From Dicaeum eximium (taxonomy: Eukaryota > Chordata > Aves > Passeriformes > Dicaeidae): a stretch of DNA of 64,000 nucleotides. Below the pieces are notes generated by a model. The model searched no databases, was not told the origin of the DNA, and worked only from the letters and a program-made list of their open reading frames with translations. Location of the stretch: the NCBI GenBank assembly GCA_013396995.1, contig VWZP01008105.1, positions 62,001 to 126,000 of the forward strand, given 5' to 3'. The position numbers and the translations under genes are program-made. Position 1 is the first letter of the stretch. The number at the start of each line of letters is the position of its first letter. Shown here in pieces: positions 50,201 through 61,600 of the stretch.

Positions 50201-53200
50201 TCTCATCCTTCTCCCTCCTTGTTAGGGTCAAACAGACCCCAACCATACAGATGTGCACAAGCAGAATGAGGGTGTCGAGATCACCAAAGTCTCTGAGTTA
50301 CCGTACTGACAGTTCAGAGGTGACTCACTGTAGATAAGAGTAAGGTAACTTATTACACTCATGTAAGATAATTAATGCTTAATTTTGGCCTTCAAAAACA
50401 ACAGGAGCTTATATTTCAGCACAGGGTAAAAGCAGTTGATATGCAGATGCTGAACTATGATCAGAAGAGGCATATTTGGTGTTGCTTGTAAAGCCTGCGC
50501 TTATGTGCAAACATAAAACTTGTTTCTAATTGCACAGTTCCTTTATGCTCTTTGTCCTGAACCTTCCCTGCATCCAGCACTGAGATGAGACGTCTGAGTA
50601 GGATCCCTTTAGGTTATACTGGGAAATTTGAGAACCAGGCATTTCCTAACTTTTGGTACAGGTGGCATTGCATCCTAAATATTTCTTTCATACGTTACTG
50701 TAATGAATGCAACACAGATTGATGTGTTGTACAGACATCAGTCAAACAAGTGGCAGAATGGATAAAAGCTGTCTGCTCCTTTCATGATCTAAAGCCAAGT
50801 TCAAGAGGAGGGCAGAGCTGTTCATGCCTAGGAAAACAAAAACAGCAACTAGTGCTTTCAGCTCATGTCAAAACTAGAGTCTGAGACCACTTGTAGGACG
50901 CTGCAGGCTCCTGCAGTTGTGCACTTCCCTGGCTAGCCACCCACTACCACCTTCTTGGGAGAAGCACACACTCCCCGTTCCAACTGCCTGGTGCTCCTAG
51001 AAGCATTGCCCAGCATCCTCATACTGAGTGTGCAATGGTCCCAGAGTCAGTGAGAAACAACTCCATGGGTAGGTCCACATTGCTAAATAAAAAGTGGTCA
51101 CAGGGATGCAGGCCATGGAGCCAGGTGGAGCAAATTTGCTTCTGCCTACACCAGAACCAGTTCCTTCTGGAGCAGTCTTGCCTCATCCCTGCAATACTCA
51201 GCCTGGTTCTCCTCCAGACCCATTAAAGCCCTGTGATCTGCCTTTCCCAAATTTTAGTTCTATTGCAAATAGCAATAAGCTTCTTCCCTCATTGTATCCA
51301 TGGGCTGAATGTGTCTTCAGTAGCTTCCTGAACATTTTCTACAGCTCACACACTGCAGACAGGTAACTTACACAGAGCAGACAATCACTCTCAAATACTT
51401 CCTTTTTATTGCACTCACTGTTAAGCTTGCAACTCCCCAGCCCTTTCATCACTAGAGCATAACACCTTGTTGCTTTTAAAAGAAAGTATGAGCCTTCCAC
51501 ATGGAAATTTGAGCCATCAAGACAAATAAAAGGGAAAACAAAAGGAATTAATTTTTACTGTGTTTTATATTCTAGAAGTGTCCTTCTCATTTTTAATATC
51601 ATCTCTAGATCTTACCATCAGCATTTTATTGTGTTTCATTAAAACACTACCACAAATGGGCATCTTCCTTAACAGAAAAGGAAGTATCAATGCAATAAAA
51701 TCAAGTATTCTTAACCATTTCCCTAATTGTAGCTATCAAACATAGCAGCTGCAGATTAAAATCTCACTTTAAGGAGTCTGTGTGCACATAGGCAATATAG
51801 ACAGTAGTATTTCAGACAATGTAGACATAAAATTACTTAATTTAAAATGAATGTTTACTTGAAAATTGGTGCATGAATCAGGACTGTAAAACACAAATTT
51901 GAGATCTAAGAGACTTTTCTCCTCCATAAAAACACCTTTTCCCATCTCAGAGACTGCAAGTGCTGAGACTTCAGGCACCCTCCTAATGTATGACAGTACC
52001 AAACCAGTTGTTACCTCCACATCCTTCCTTCCTGCCTGATCACCCTACAACTTCTGGAAATGCATTTCTTTCCAGCAGTAGTGGTTTAACAAGCATCAGA
52101 ATTTTCAAATTTAACTCCTGTGAGTAATTCTTTCTTAATTCATGTTTGCCAGATTGAAGACCATTACAGAGATGCAAGGAGTGCAACAGCCCAAACCTGT
52201 AGAGAGCCAGACAGCTGCTGTGATGTATTTAGTCATTCAGGAGAAAAGATGCTCTACTTGAATTGACACAAAAAATTGATCTGTGTGTTCTGCAGCATGC
52301 AGTGGAAGTCCTGCCCCTCGAGCCTGAGGCCTGCAGCTCTCCAGGTGCCTGCAGCCCTCAGTGTGCTCAGCACTGCTATCTGTGCCTTGGACTGTGCCTG
52401 GGCTACCATCACGTAGCTGTAAGCAAACCCGGGCTATGGAGCACTGCAATAATGCAAAGGCCATCGAGAATTTAAAGCATCAGGCAATTAAAATCCAAAT
52501 TAATTGCATGATTCCAGCGGACTGTGCACACTGAGCACACGCGGATGGAACCTGATGTACCCATTAGCCTCAGGCATATTTAATGCCTGACTGTTCTGTG
52601 GGCAGCCACGAGCTGGTGTTGGGAGTGAGGACAAGAAAGCAGTACACAGACAGAGCAGCAGGAAGAACAAAACAGTGTGCCCATCAGAAGTGCTTCACAA
52701 ACAGGTAACAAGCTATAGTGTACAGGATTAGGCGCAGGCTGAGTCCAGAGCCCCATGTGTGCAGCACCTTGCACCAATACATGCACGACTGCATAAAAAA
52801 TAAAAAACAAGTGACCAAAAAACCTGTTAAAGGGTCATTGATCATTAGCTTCTGCTTCTGTCAAACACAGAGGGGGTGCAAGGCAAAAGCAGTGTTGGGG
52901 TGTCATCATAGCCAGTACAGAACCACACTGTGGGTGAGCTGAGGTGACCACTCTGATCAGGTTAACCCAAAGTATAGTAACTTTGGAGGCACAGTGACAA
53001 TTTCAGTGTAGCTGTAAGTCCTAAGTCCCTCTCTTTGTTTTGACTAGTTTCCAACTTCAACAGCACAGGCATTATGCATCAGCAGGACTAAATCTGTGCA
53101 TGTACCCTATGACCATCTTGTAACAGATGTTCTTGCAACCACAAGCAGCTCTAGCTCCAAATCACAGCCACAGTGAGTTGTTTTTCATCAACCTCTCTGC

Positions 53201-56200
53201 CTGTGCCAAAGCTCTTGCTGTTTCTGACCTCATACTTTATCAGCTGATGGGGCTTGACAAAAGGAACACATGCCACCTCCAGTGTGATTTGATGATCATA
53301 CAATCCAGTGGGATCTCACCAGTGACAATCCACCCTTCCCAAGACACTGAGAATCTTTTATTGGCTGCCCGCTGCCCTTAAGCTGTAGATGAAGAAGACA
53401 AGAAAATGTAATAAATCTCAGAACCATTTTAGTGAATCAAAGAGAGACAAGGGTGTCTCTGGCTGTGTGGTTTTCAGAACAATTATGGGACTGAATCATG
53501 CTGCAAATTTTTTGGACTCATTGATGGGGACTAGACTAGAGAAGGCACAGTGTGTGAAGCTGCCTTTGCCATGAACCATTTAACGTGTTGTCTAAGAGGG
53601 CACAGGAATATATGAGTATAGTGACAAAAATAAGGGAAATCCATAGAGCTGCAGCAAAGAGAGCTAGTTTTAGGATGGATAAGATTTTAATGTTGGAATT
53701 AGAGCAAAAGGAACAAGGCGACCATTTTCAGAAGGAATTAGGGCTCTGACTCCCTTGTTATTTATAGGCCTTTCAACCATGGGATATCTTGTGTGATGGG
53801 AAGAGGGGGAGGGAGGGGAATGTCTGATGAGCTGTACCATGTAAGGACAGGTTATGACAAAGACTGCAGCAAGGGAGCAAGCTTTCTCAGAGTAGATCAT
53901 TTGAGTACACAATCCTGCTTCAAGGTCTACCCTTTGACCACTGTAAAGCATGATTCCTCCTTTTCCCCCGGGACATTTAGTCAAGCAGTCACAGACCATG
54001 GCCAAACATCCTCACGAGACCCCTGCAAAAGGTTGTGCCAGGATGTCCAGGATGTGTGACTGTCCCTGGCTTTGATGAACCCCATGCTCACAGTGTCAGA
54101 CACAACAGACCTGTGTTTTGCTGTGCAGCAGCAAAGCTGAGGAGCTAATCCAGGAATGAGAACATCTGGATTCATAACATCTGGCACATTGATATAGCAG
54201 ATGTAGGGACCACACATACATACAGAGCTAGAAAGCCCTTAATTCAACAGACACATAGTTTAAATACAATGGATACAAAATAGTATCTCACTTTCACCCA
54301 GAAGGACTGAAGCAAAAGTCTTACTTCCCCTCACTTAAGCATGTTTTACATGGTACATAAAATTATCCTCTTTGTGCCGAGTTCACCACAGCTTTGACAG
54401 CCTCTAAACACCTAAGAAAGCCTGGGGCTATGTATTTTATACTTTGTAAATGCTACAACCACATACAATTTCAGGAAGTATAGGAGGATGTCTGCTTGTC
54501 TTTTACTTGGAATTAATCTTTTACACCTTTGATTCAAGGAAGTTCCTTCTCATTCCCTCTTTCAGATATCACTCAGCTGTGTCAGCCAAATGGCATTAAA
54601 GATGAACACAGATAATTCTATTACTTATCCATTATGTTAATTTTATTTTACCGTTTCCTGTGTTGAAATCACAAAATGACAGAACATTCCCCCATTAAAA
54701 AAAACAAAAGAAGGAAAGAAAAAAAAAAAGATGATACTTGTAAGATAATGGTAGGGGATGTGGCAAGCAGAAGTAGGTTAACAGACTGAACGACACTTAT
54801 TTTGCATCAGTTATACAACAGTCTTGTGAATTGTCTTTAATTGGTTTTGGTTATGTCAGGCCTTTATTTAATTCTCCATCACTTTTAAGAGCCCTGAGGA
54901 AATGCACTTCACAGAGAGAATATTCTGACTGACTTTGAAAATGTGCTATTGTTGAGCAGAAAGACTCGCTGAGCAGACTGCTAGTTCCTTTCAGCAGCAG
55001 GAGAGATGCAGGAGGTGATTAGCTTTGTTCTCATTTACAAAGCACCAGTGGGAATTTCTAAAGGGTTTCACAGGCCCTGGGGATAAGGCCAAGAACAAAA
55101 CAGGGCAGTGAAAAGCAAATAGAGCACTTCATCAATAAACTACTTAGAGATGCCACATCAATAGCAAATTAGGAAGAAAGGAAGGCACTCTAATACTTTC
55201 ACATAGCAATGGAGGTTTATATATTGTTTTTATTCCTACTTGACTTTTTTTAAACAACTGCACCTCTATCAAACTAAGCTTAGCAGAGGGAATAGAGGTA
55301 ATACCAACTCACCACAAGGCTATTTGATAAGATTTGAAAGGGACACATGCACTGCTTTGTGCTAGTTCTACAGCGCTGACCTCTCCCAAGGGTTACTACC
55401 GCCAGGAACTCCATCCCCGGAAAGGCTGGGAAGAGAGCTCACCAGTGGGAAAGGGCTACCAGGAGCTGACTGACTGCTCAGCAAAGATGCTGAGGTACTG
55501 CTGCCACAGCACCCCCTGCCCGCATGTCCCCACAGAGGAACCATCTGCTCGCCGGACACACGTGTGGGTGGAAAGCTAAACAGAAGAGGCAGAGAGACAG
55601 TGTGCCATTCATACCTCGGTTTTTATTAATAAATGGTGCTTCTAAAACGTTCATTGCCCCGAACCAGAGGGGAGGAAAAAATACGAACCTTTAAAATAAT
55701 TTTATAGCTGGAACAAAATCAGCACAGGTCTATGGATTTTTCAATTGTAATGATGTCGAGGCATTTTGTTTGGATTTTAATGCTGCAATAAACCACTAGC
55801 AATTAGCTTATTGTTCAAACAAAGATCTCACTTTTAACCATAAAACAGAGTTTTCATTTTAGAAAAGCCTCCATGAACTCAATTTTCTAGGCTGAAACCT
55901 TCCCTCCCCCAAAACTCATTTGCCAATTTGGTAACTTTTTGCTCAGAAGATCAAATGAAAAATACAAAAATAAACCCTGCTTCAACTAAACTGCATTTTC
56001 AAGTTTAAAGCAGCTTCAAAACCATCTCACATCAACCTTGCTCAACAGCAGCTGATAGAGACTAAAGGAAAAATCAACAGAGGCAGTTTCACAGCTAGAT
56101 CATGCAGTCTAAGGTGAGGATGCTACGAACCTGCTTCAGCATCCTGCATGACTTCTGACAACAAGAACAAAAATGGGAAACAACAGAGAGAAACACATCA

Positions 56201-56300
56201 GCTAATTTACTCCTTGGAGCATGAAGAGGGATGATGTTTCAGTAATCATTCTACAGCCACACAGTTCACAAATGTGTAGAAGATACAGCGTTTATCCTGT
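47216..56300. other. MAML2-MTMR2 intergenic region, right part
   Basis: No gene, RNA or clear mobile element recognised. The sequence is AT-rich with scattered A runs (for example 54698-54730). ORFs are below 115 codons and occur on both strands without similarity to known families. AT-rich stretches such as 54.2-55.3 and 55.6-56.3 kb could contain regulatory elements, but nothing in the sequence alone proves it. Confidence 0.55.
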
Positions 56301-56313
56301 TTTGAGGTAGTAT

Positions 56314-56750
56314 TTAAACAGGAAGGTCCATCTGGATGGATGCTCCTAACATCAGATGCTCTTTACCAACAAGCAAGCCTTTCTGGAAACCCACCAGCCT
56401 CCTAACACATCCCCAGTGGTTCGTTCTTTTTGCCTCGTGAGATTCTTGCCACAACAGACAGACATTTGAAAGACATCTGCATCCTTGATATGGGAGATGA
56501 TGCAGTCTTAAGATGCTTAAGATGCAGTCCCTCGGTCTTCGTAAGCAATGCCAAGAGCTTTTCTCTCGCTCTTCGATTGCTTCAAGGAACTGGGCATACC
56601 ACGGCTCTTTCTGGAGAACACTTGGTACGGAACTGTGCCTGCAAAGCCTTCCGGACACAGATCGCCATGGACGCATTGCACTTTCCATGGCGTAACTTCA
56701 CAAGGATCCGTGCCAGGGGAATCGTGTGATTGTGACCTGCCACCTTCCAC
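56314..56750. other. Unassigned ORF-rich block upstream of MTMR2
   Basis: This block just before the CpG island has open frames on both strands: 124 codons on minus (56314-56688), 99 on plus (56430-56729) and 112 on plus (56548-56886). It contains a tandem TTAAGATGC pair (about 56508-56525) and an inverted repeat CGCCATGG (56663-56670) / CCATGGCG (56685-56692). I do not recognise any protein family in the six frames. It could be a decayed retrocopy, an upstream non-coding transcript unit, or chance. Confidence 0.25.
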
Positions 56751-57144
56751 AGCCCTGCTTCACCCCTTGAGGGATAGACTCAGTGAGGATTCTAGAACAG
56801 ATAGGGGCAATTACAAACGCGAGGAGCACAGCTCTTTTAACCGTGGCTGCACAACCCAGCAGGAAAGCCTAACGCAGATGAGCTGACTTCAAGAGGGATG
56901 CTTGAGAGGGACCACTTCTTTGCCCTTAGGAACGGCCACCGTGCTCGGGGGATGGAACATGGCAGCTGCCACCTTCCCTCGGTTCTCAAGAGGACAAAAA
57001 GGGTGCTCGCGGCCACTCTGCACCCTCACCATACACCTGAGGGCCGGCCCGGCGGGCGGCATCGCCGCTGCCCGCAGCCCGCGGCGGCTCGGCCCCCTCA
57101 GCGCCCCGCCTCGGCCCGCCCCCCGCGCGGCACGCCGGGCCAGC

Positions 57145-57186
57145 ATGGCCGCTTCCCGCCCCGCCGGGCGCCGGCCGCGGGGCTGA
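57145..57186 (+). promoter_or_regulatory. MTMR2: Upstream ORF in MTMR2 5' leader
   Basis: An ATG in fair context (CAGC-ATG-G) opens a 13-codon frame, MAASRPAGRRPRG, closed by TGA at 57184-57186, 38 bases before the MTMR2 start codon. If the transcript starts upstream of 57145 this frame would be translated first and would damp MTMR2 output. If transcription starts inside the YY1-like site, which contains this ATG, the uORF would be lost. Confidence 0.5.
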
Positions 57187-57224
57187 GGGACGCGGGGGCA
57201 TCGCCCGCCGCGGGGCCGCCCGGC

Positions 57225-57307
57225 ATGGAGGGGAGCTCCAGCTGCGAGAGCCTCGGCGCCGGGCGGGCGGCGGCGGCGAGGCCGCCCAGCGGCGATTCCC
57301 TGTCCAG
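57225..57307 (+). CDS. MTMR2: MTMR2 exon 1 (start of coding sequence, partial)
   Basis: MTMR2 removes the 3-phosphate from PI3P and PI(3,5)P2 on endosomal membranes and is mutated in human Charcot-Marie-Tooth disease 4B1. The exon encodes 27 codons plus two bases: [20 protein letters not shown], then PSGDSLS and a split Ser. Human MTMR2 begins [20 protein letters not shown], then SVDSLSS, so the match is clear despite a few alanine and glycine changes. The ATG context GGCATGG is strong. The donor CAG/gtaccg starts at 57308. The exon is the disordered Ser-rich leader before the PH-GRAM domain; the catalytic CSDGWDR site lies in later exons outside the window. I did not find exon 2 (expected to continue SASTSHSENS) before 64000. 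Confidence 0.92.
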
Positions 57308-57594
57308 GTACCGCCCGCCGCAGAGCCATCGCCCCCGCCTCGGGGCTCGGCGGCCGGGGACCACCGCGGGCGTGGGGGCTGAGGGAGGGAGCGGGGAGGG
57401 GCCGCCAGGGGAAAGGAACCGAAGGGATGGAGCTGGTGCTGTTTGCTCCCTCCGTGGGCAGGAGGCTCCTGCGTTTCCCCGGGTCGGGTCCCTGCTGCTG
57501 GGGTGTCCCTGCTCTGGGGCTGGCCGTGGGGTGACGGAGCGGGAAGGCAGGCGTGGGCTCCGCTGGGCTGCGGCACGGCCAATCTCTCTTCCAG

Positions 57595-57714
57595 GCCTTT
57601 AAACAGAGCAGGAGATGCTGCCTCCGCCAGGCTCTCGGTAAATCCCTGCACAGGCAGAGCAGTGCTCTGCCCTTGGTACCTGCGGGGGAGGGATCTGGGA
57701 GATGGGCAGCACAG
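57595..57714 (+). CDS. MTMR2: Candidate cassette exon in MTMR2 intron 1
   Basis: A pyrimidine-rich acceptor 'aatctctcttccag' ends at 57594 and a consensus donor CACAG/gtgagc starts at 57715. The 120-nt segment between is a multiple of three. Joined to exon 1 it stays open without a stop and keeps phase 2, adding about 40 residues beginning RPLNRAGDAASARLSV. The peptide has no recognisable motif. It could be an alternative exon, since MTMR2 is known in mammals to have alternatively spliced 5' exons, or just a pair of good-looking splice sites in GC-rich DNA. Confidence 0.3.
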
Positions 57715-58185
57715 GTGAGCGCTGCTGGAAGGGCAGGCTCGGCACCCGCTCGGGAGCTGCCTCTCAGCACACTGCCGTGCCCACGCCAGGCCTCGTCCTC
57801 TTGGGAGCAAATTTCCCGCGGCGTGTTGAGCCTCTGTGGTTTTGCCATCATGGGTTTTTCTGAGAGCCTGACTTTGCGTTTCTGAATGGCTTTTGGCTTA
57901 TTACCCGCGTGGGTAATATTCAAGGTCCTTAAGCCACGGAAGCTGAAAGGAGGCTTTTGTGTTCTTCCATGAGCTACCAGTGAAATTTGAATTTACTGAC
58001 TGTAAAGCACATCCTGCTTGGGCCTTGTGTTTGATGGAGAAGATTGCGGTAGGGCAGCAAGGGCAGGCACTGAGAGGCTGATAGGGCTGGTGGCTGTTGT
58101 GATGGAGCCCGGGAGCACGATATCCTGATGGCTGATGAAGGTTGTTTTGTCCTGTTCTGGCTGCCCTTGCCATGCCCAATTTGTA

Positions 58186-58650
58186 GGATCACAGGATAAC
58201 TCAGGCTGAAGAGATCTCAGCATCCCTGAGTCCAGCCTCCTGCTCATACCAGAGACAGCTTTAAGATCAGATCAGGCTACTTCTGGCTTTTACCCAGTTT
58301 GGTCTTGAAAACCTACAAAGATGAAGTGCATACAGCCTCTCTGGACAGTCCATCAGCATCTCCTTTGTATCTTCCACTGGCACTGGGGCTGCATTTTTGG
58401 TCCCCCAAAGCAGTCTCTCTATACATGCAGGTGCTCCAGCCCTGCTATCCCAGTGGTGCTTCCCTGTACTCCCTCTAGCTCCCTAGTGACTTTCCTGCAC
58501 TGTGGGACTAATACCTGGAGGCAGTATTCCAGAAATGCTCTACTGAAAGCTGAGTAGAGGAGGATCCTTCCCTGGAAATCCTGTCTCTGCCTCTGTTCTT
58601 AGAGCTCAGGATGCCAGTGGCCACTTTGTTGCCAGCATCTCAAAACTCCC
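58186..58650 (-). mobile_element. CR1 LINE 3' region, minus strand, diverged
   Basis: The antisense copy starts 'aggatcacaggataactcag', passes through 'tcagcatccctgagtccagc' and 'gaggcagtattccagaaatg', and reaches 'ctcaggatgccagtggccac', 'tttgttgccagcatct'. These blocks are in CR1 order, with the longer 3' untranslated type that includes the 'AGGTCCTTTC'-like region further right. Similarity fades after about 58650, though pieces may continue to 58.9 kb. It sits in MTMR2 intron 1, opposite to the gene. Confidence 0.75.
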
Positions 58651-61600
58651 ATGCTTGGCTGTTACCCAGCTGCTCCTCAGACAGGCAGTGCCCAGTTTGC
58701 ACTCGGGTTTCTTCATTCTTGAGTCCCTCGTGACTCCTGACCTTCATATCACCCTTCTTCATCAAATTCTTCTGTTCCCCTGCTCTCTGTACTGGTTTCC
58801 TTGTGCAGTTCTACCACTGCCCTGCCAGATGCCTGCAGGCTTCTTTCCCCCTTACCTGACTGACCCAATATATTCTTCTTTTTATCTCTGCATCAGCTCA
58901 GGCAACTTGGACCCATCTGGAGGTCACTCACTGTAAGAGGCCTGTGGACACTAAAGAGAGCTTAACTCAGAAGAGCCAGTGGCTACAAGGAAGCTCCTGT
59001 TCAGCCTCTCGGCAGCATGCCCTGCACAAATGGAACCGTGGGGAAATTGAGATGATAAATCTGTTTCTGTTGAGCATGCACAAGGCTGTGTCCTCCAAGC
59101 CCTGGAAAGGCCCAGACTCTAACAGATTCCTTGGGATGTAAAAAAAGCTTATTCAAAAGTTTTCAGAACCTCAGGTCTCTGCTTGAACATCTAGAACCCA
59201 TAGAAGAAAGCTAGCCAGTTGGGAGGGTTTAATCTACTCCAAACAAAATATAGGTATTTGAAATAGATTAATGTTTTTAACCTGTAATTATTAATAAAAA
59301 TACCTTCACCCTGAGTTGGTGTATTCTGTGAAAATTTTTAGTTGAAATGGTTCAAGGTTAGGGCAAAATTACAAGAAAATAAAACTAGAGTCTTGTAATT
59401 AGAGATGCCTGGTGACCTTCAGAATTTTTATTATCAGCTTCCATTGCCAGTCGAGTGATGTGTATGCACAAATAAATAATTGTCTATGAATTGGAGAGTA
59501 GATTGATTATCATAAGGTTTTTTTTTCATTAAAGCTGTACTGCCATTTGATTTTATACATCAGAATAATTCTCTGAAGCTAATTGAAGACTATATGTATG
59601 CATTGAAATATACTTATTTTAATCTCTGTGATTGTGATCTAACAGCTAGACCAGCTTTGAATTGTAACATATGACACATTTTCACCAAATGATTTTGTTT
59701 GAAAAGAAGAAGTTAGCTTTGGGGATGATACGAGGAACACAATGAATCATGAGGATGCTGTCATCAGTTTTGATAATCCATTTTATTTAAAAGGAACAAA
59801 ACCAAAAAATTACTCAGAGGTCACTCATCCCAGAATCACCATTACCTAGTCATGTGAAGCCTTACTGAGTTGTAGTTACTGAATTGTTTTATGCAAGATT
59901 TAGAAGACTTGGAAGGGTGATAATGTGAAATACATACAGCAGTTCAATCTTTGGATTCTCTCAGCTCCTGGTTGGAAGTGTTACTATTTCTTGAGGTACT
60001 TAAGATCTAGATCCTCAAGTAGACATGCTTGATAGAGTTTACTTATACATAAGGCTGCTCACATTTGAATAGGTGTCTTGAAGAGCATTATAGGTTTGTC
60101 TTTTAATAAAGCACATGAGATATAGCAATCAGGGCATTTGACAGTGAAAGTTGCTTTGATATTTTAGTAGAACCTAGTAATGTGCAATACTTATGGTCAT
60201 TGAGGAAGATGTAGGAATAATTAAACAAATGTTACCTACTTTCTGTCCCAACTAGAAAAACATCTGAAAAACTCATAACGAGACTTACAGTGTAGTTGTT
60301 TGTACAGGGTAAAAAATCGCCAGCTCCCTGTGAAAATACCGAGTTAGTTTCAGATGAGCAGGTCACAGCTCATTAACTCAGCTGCCCTCATAGTTGTGCT
60401 GAAGCAGCTGTTCTGCTTTTCAAGTCTCAGCTGTCTCACCCAGGGCTGGCTTTGTGTGGCGCAGCACCGGGTTCTGCAGCTCTCTGTGGTTTCCAAAGGT
60501 CAGTACTTAGGATGGACCCTTCCATCCTGTTCCCATGGAAGACACATGACCATGAGCCAGTTACTCATAAAGAGCTTGCAAGAAGTGCTTGTGTGCCTGC
60601 AGTGTCTGTCCGGGAACAACCCGTGAGACAGAAGAAGGAGTGAGGTAAAACACTGATTCAAACGTCTGATGAGCTACAGTATGGTTATATCCAGAAGAGT
60701 GAGCTTTTCTCAATGCTATGGACTGCTTTTATATCTCTAGAATGGCCTGAGGATCCTAGGTGAGTGAGTGATAAACACAGTTCAGCTGTGGTGGTTATTC
60801 AGATTTCTTCCAAGACCATTCTTAAAATGAATTTGTGGGTGGATTTGTTGTGTTGTTTTTGCAGATTTGAGGTTGCATAGAGACCTTTTGACCTCTGGAA
60901 TTCAAAGGAGCAGCCAACAAAATTCTACAATGATATTTTCCTTTTGTGAAAGGAAAGCTTGATAGAGTTGTGTATCACTTTAGCAGAACACATGACTTCA
61001 GGGAAAAAAAGTGGTGGCCAACTTCATATATTTACTTTCCATGAGAAGTGATTAGGCATTTTGTTCATGCAGTCTATGTGATTATGTTCTGTAGTTTCTG
61101 AGTGAGCATACATCTCTCTGTATTTCTCAGGAAAAGCATATCACAGTTCAGTCTGAACAGTGGTCCAGTAAGATATCTAAGAGGCTTTCTGTTAGGTCTG
61201 CTGAAGATAAATTTGTATTGCCTGTGCAAAAGTGTGGAGGTGATTGTACTGTAAAAAAACTGCTATAGGAGATATCAGTGGTATTTCAACATCAGTATAA
61301 AATGAGAGAAGGGTAAGGCAGTGGGTAGATGTTTCCCCCCAGCGTGACTGTAGCAATGCTTGATGTTACTGCTTTCTTGGTTGCTTGTTATCACCTTTGT
61401 TCTGGTGTTTATCATCCACAGAGGTCTGCAGACACGATGGATCTTGTGTACTGCACTTTTACTGAAGCATATGAGAGCAATCATGCTCCTTGTCTTCATG
61501 TTTGCAGGGATAAGTCTGAAAACATAAACTCGGTGTAAATCAGTGCAGCAAGGTCTGTTGAACCAGTAACTCCATGAGGTATGAACTTCCCCCTTGTCTC

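Larger units (their letters stand above)
56930..57480 (+). promoter_or_regulatory. MTMR2: CpG-island promoter of MTMR2
   Basis: CpG-dense, very GC-rich sequence peaks at 57040-57370, in strong contrast to the AT-rich flanks. No TATA box lies at a suitable place. Two YY1-like sites are visible: AACATGGCAGC at 56956-56966 and CAGCATGGCCGCTTCC at 57141-57156; the latter also carries an ETS/E2F-like GCTTCCCGCC. This is the usual make-up of a housekeeping promoter, consistent with the broad expression of myotubularin-related phosphatases. The exact transcription start is not visible. Long minus-strand ORFs across the island (up to 344 codons, 56889-57923) are composition artefacts. Confidence 0.85.

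Noticed and set aside
56898..57602. 234-codon plus-strand ORF over the MTMR2 start region
   Set aside because: It contains the MTMR2 exon 1 frame but runs from an upstream ATG through the exon 1 donor into the intron. The true start is the ATG at 57225, judged by similarity to the human N-terminus, and the exon ends at 57307.
56889..57923. 344-codon minus-strand ORF (and a 274-codon one) across the CpG island
   Set aside because: The frame is dominated by Pro, Ala, Arg and Gly runs expected from GC-rich DNA, overlaps MTMR2 exon 1 on the other strand and shows no domain. I read it as a composition artefact.
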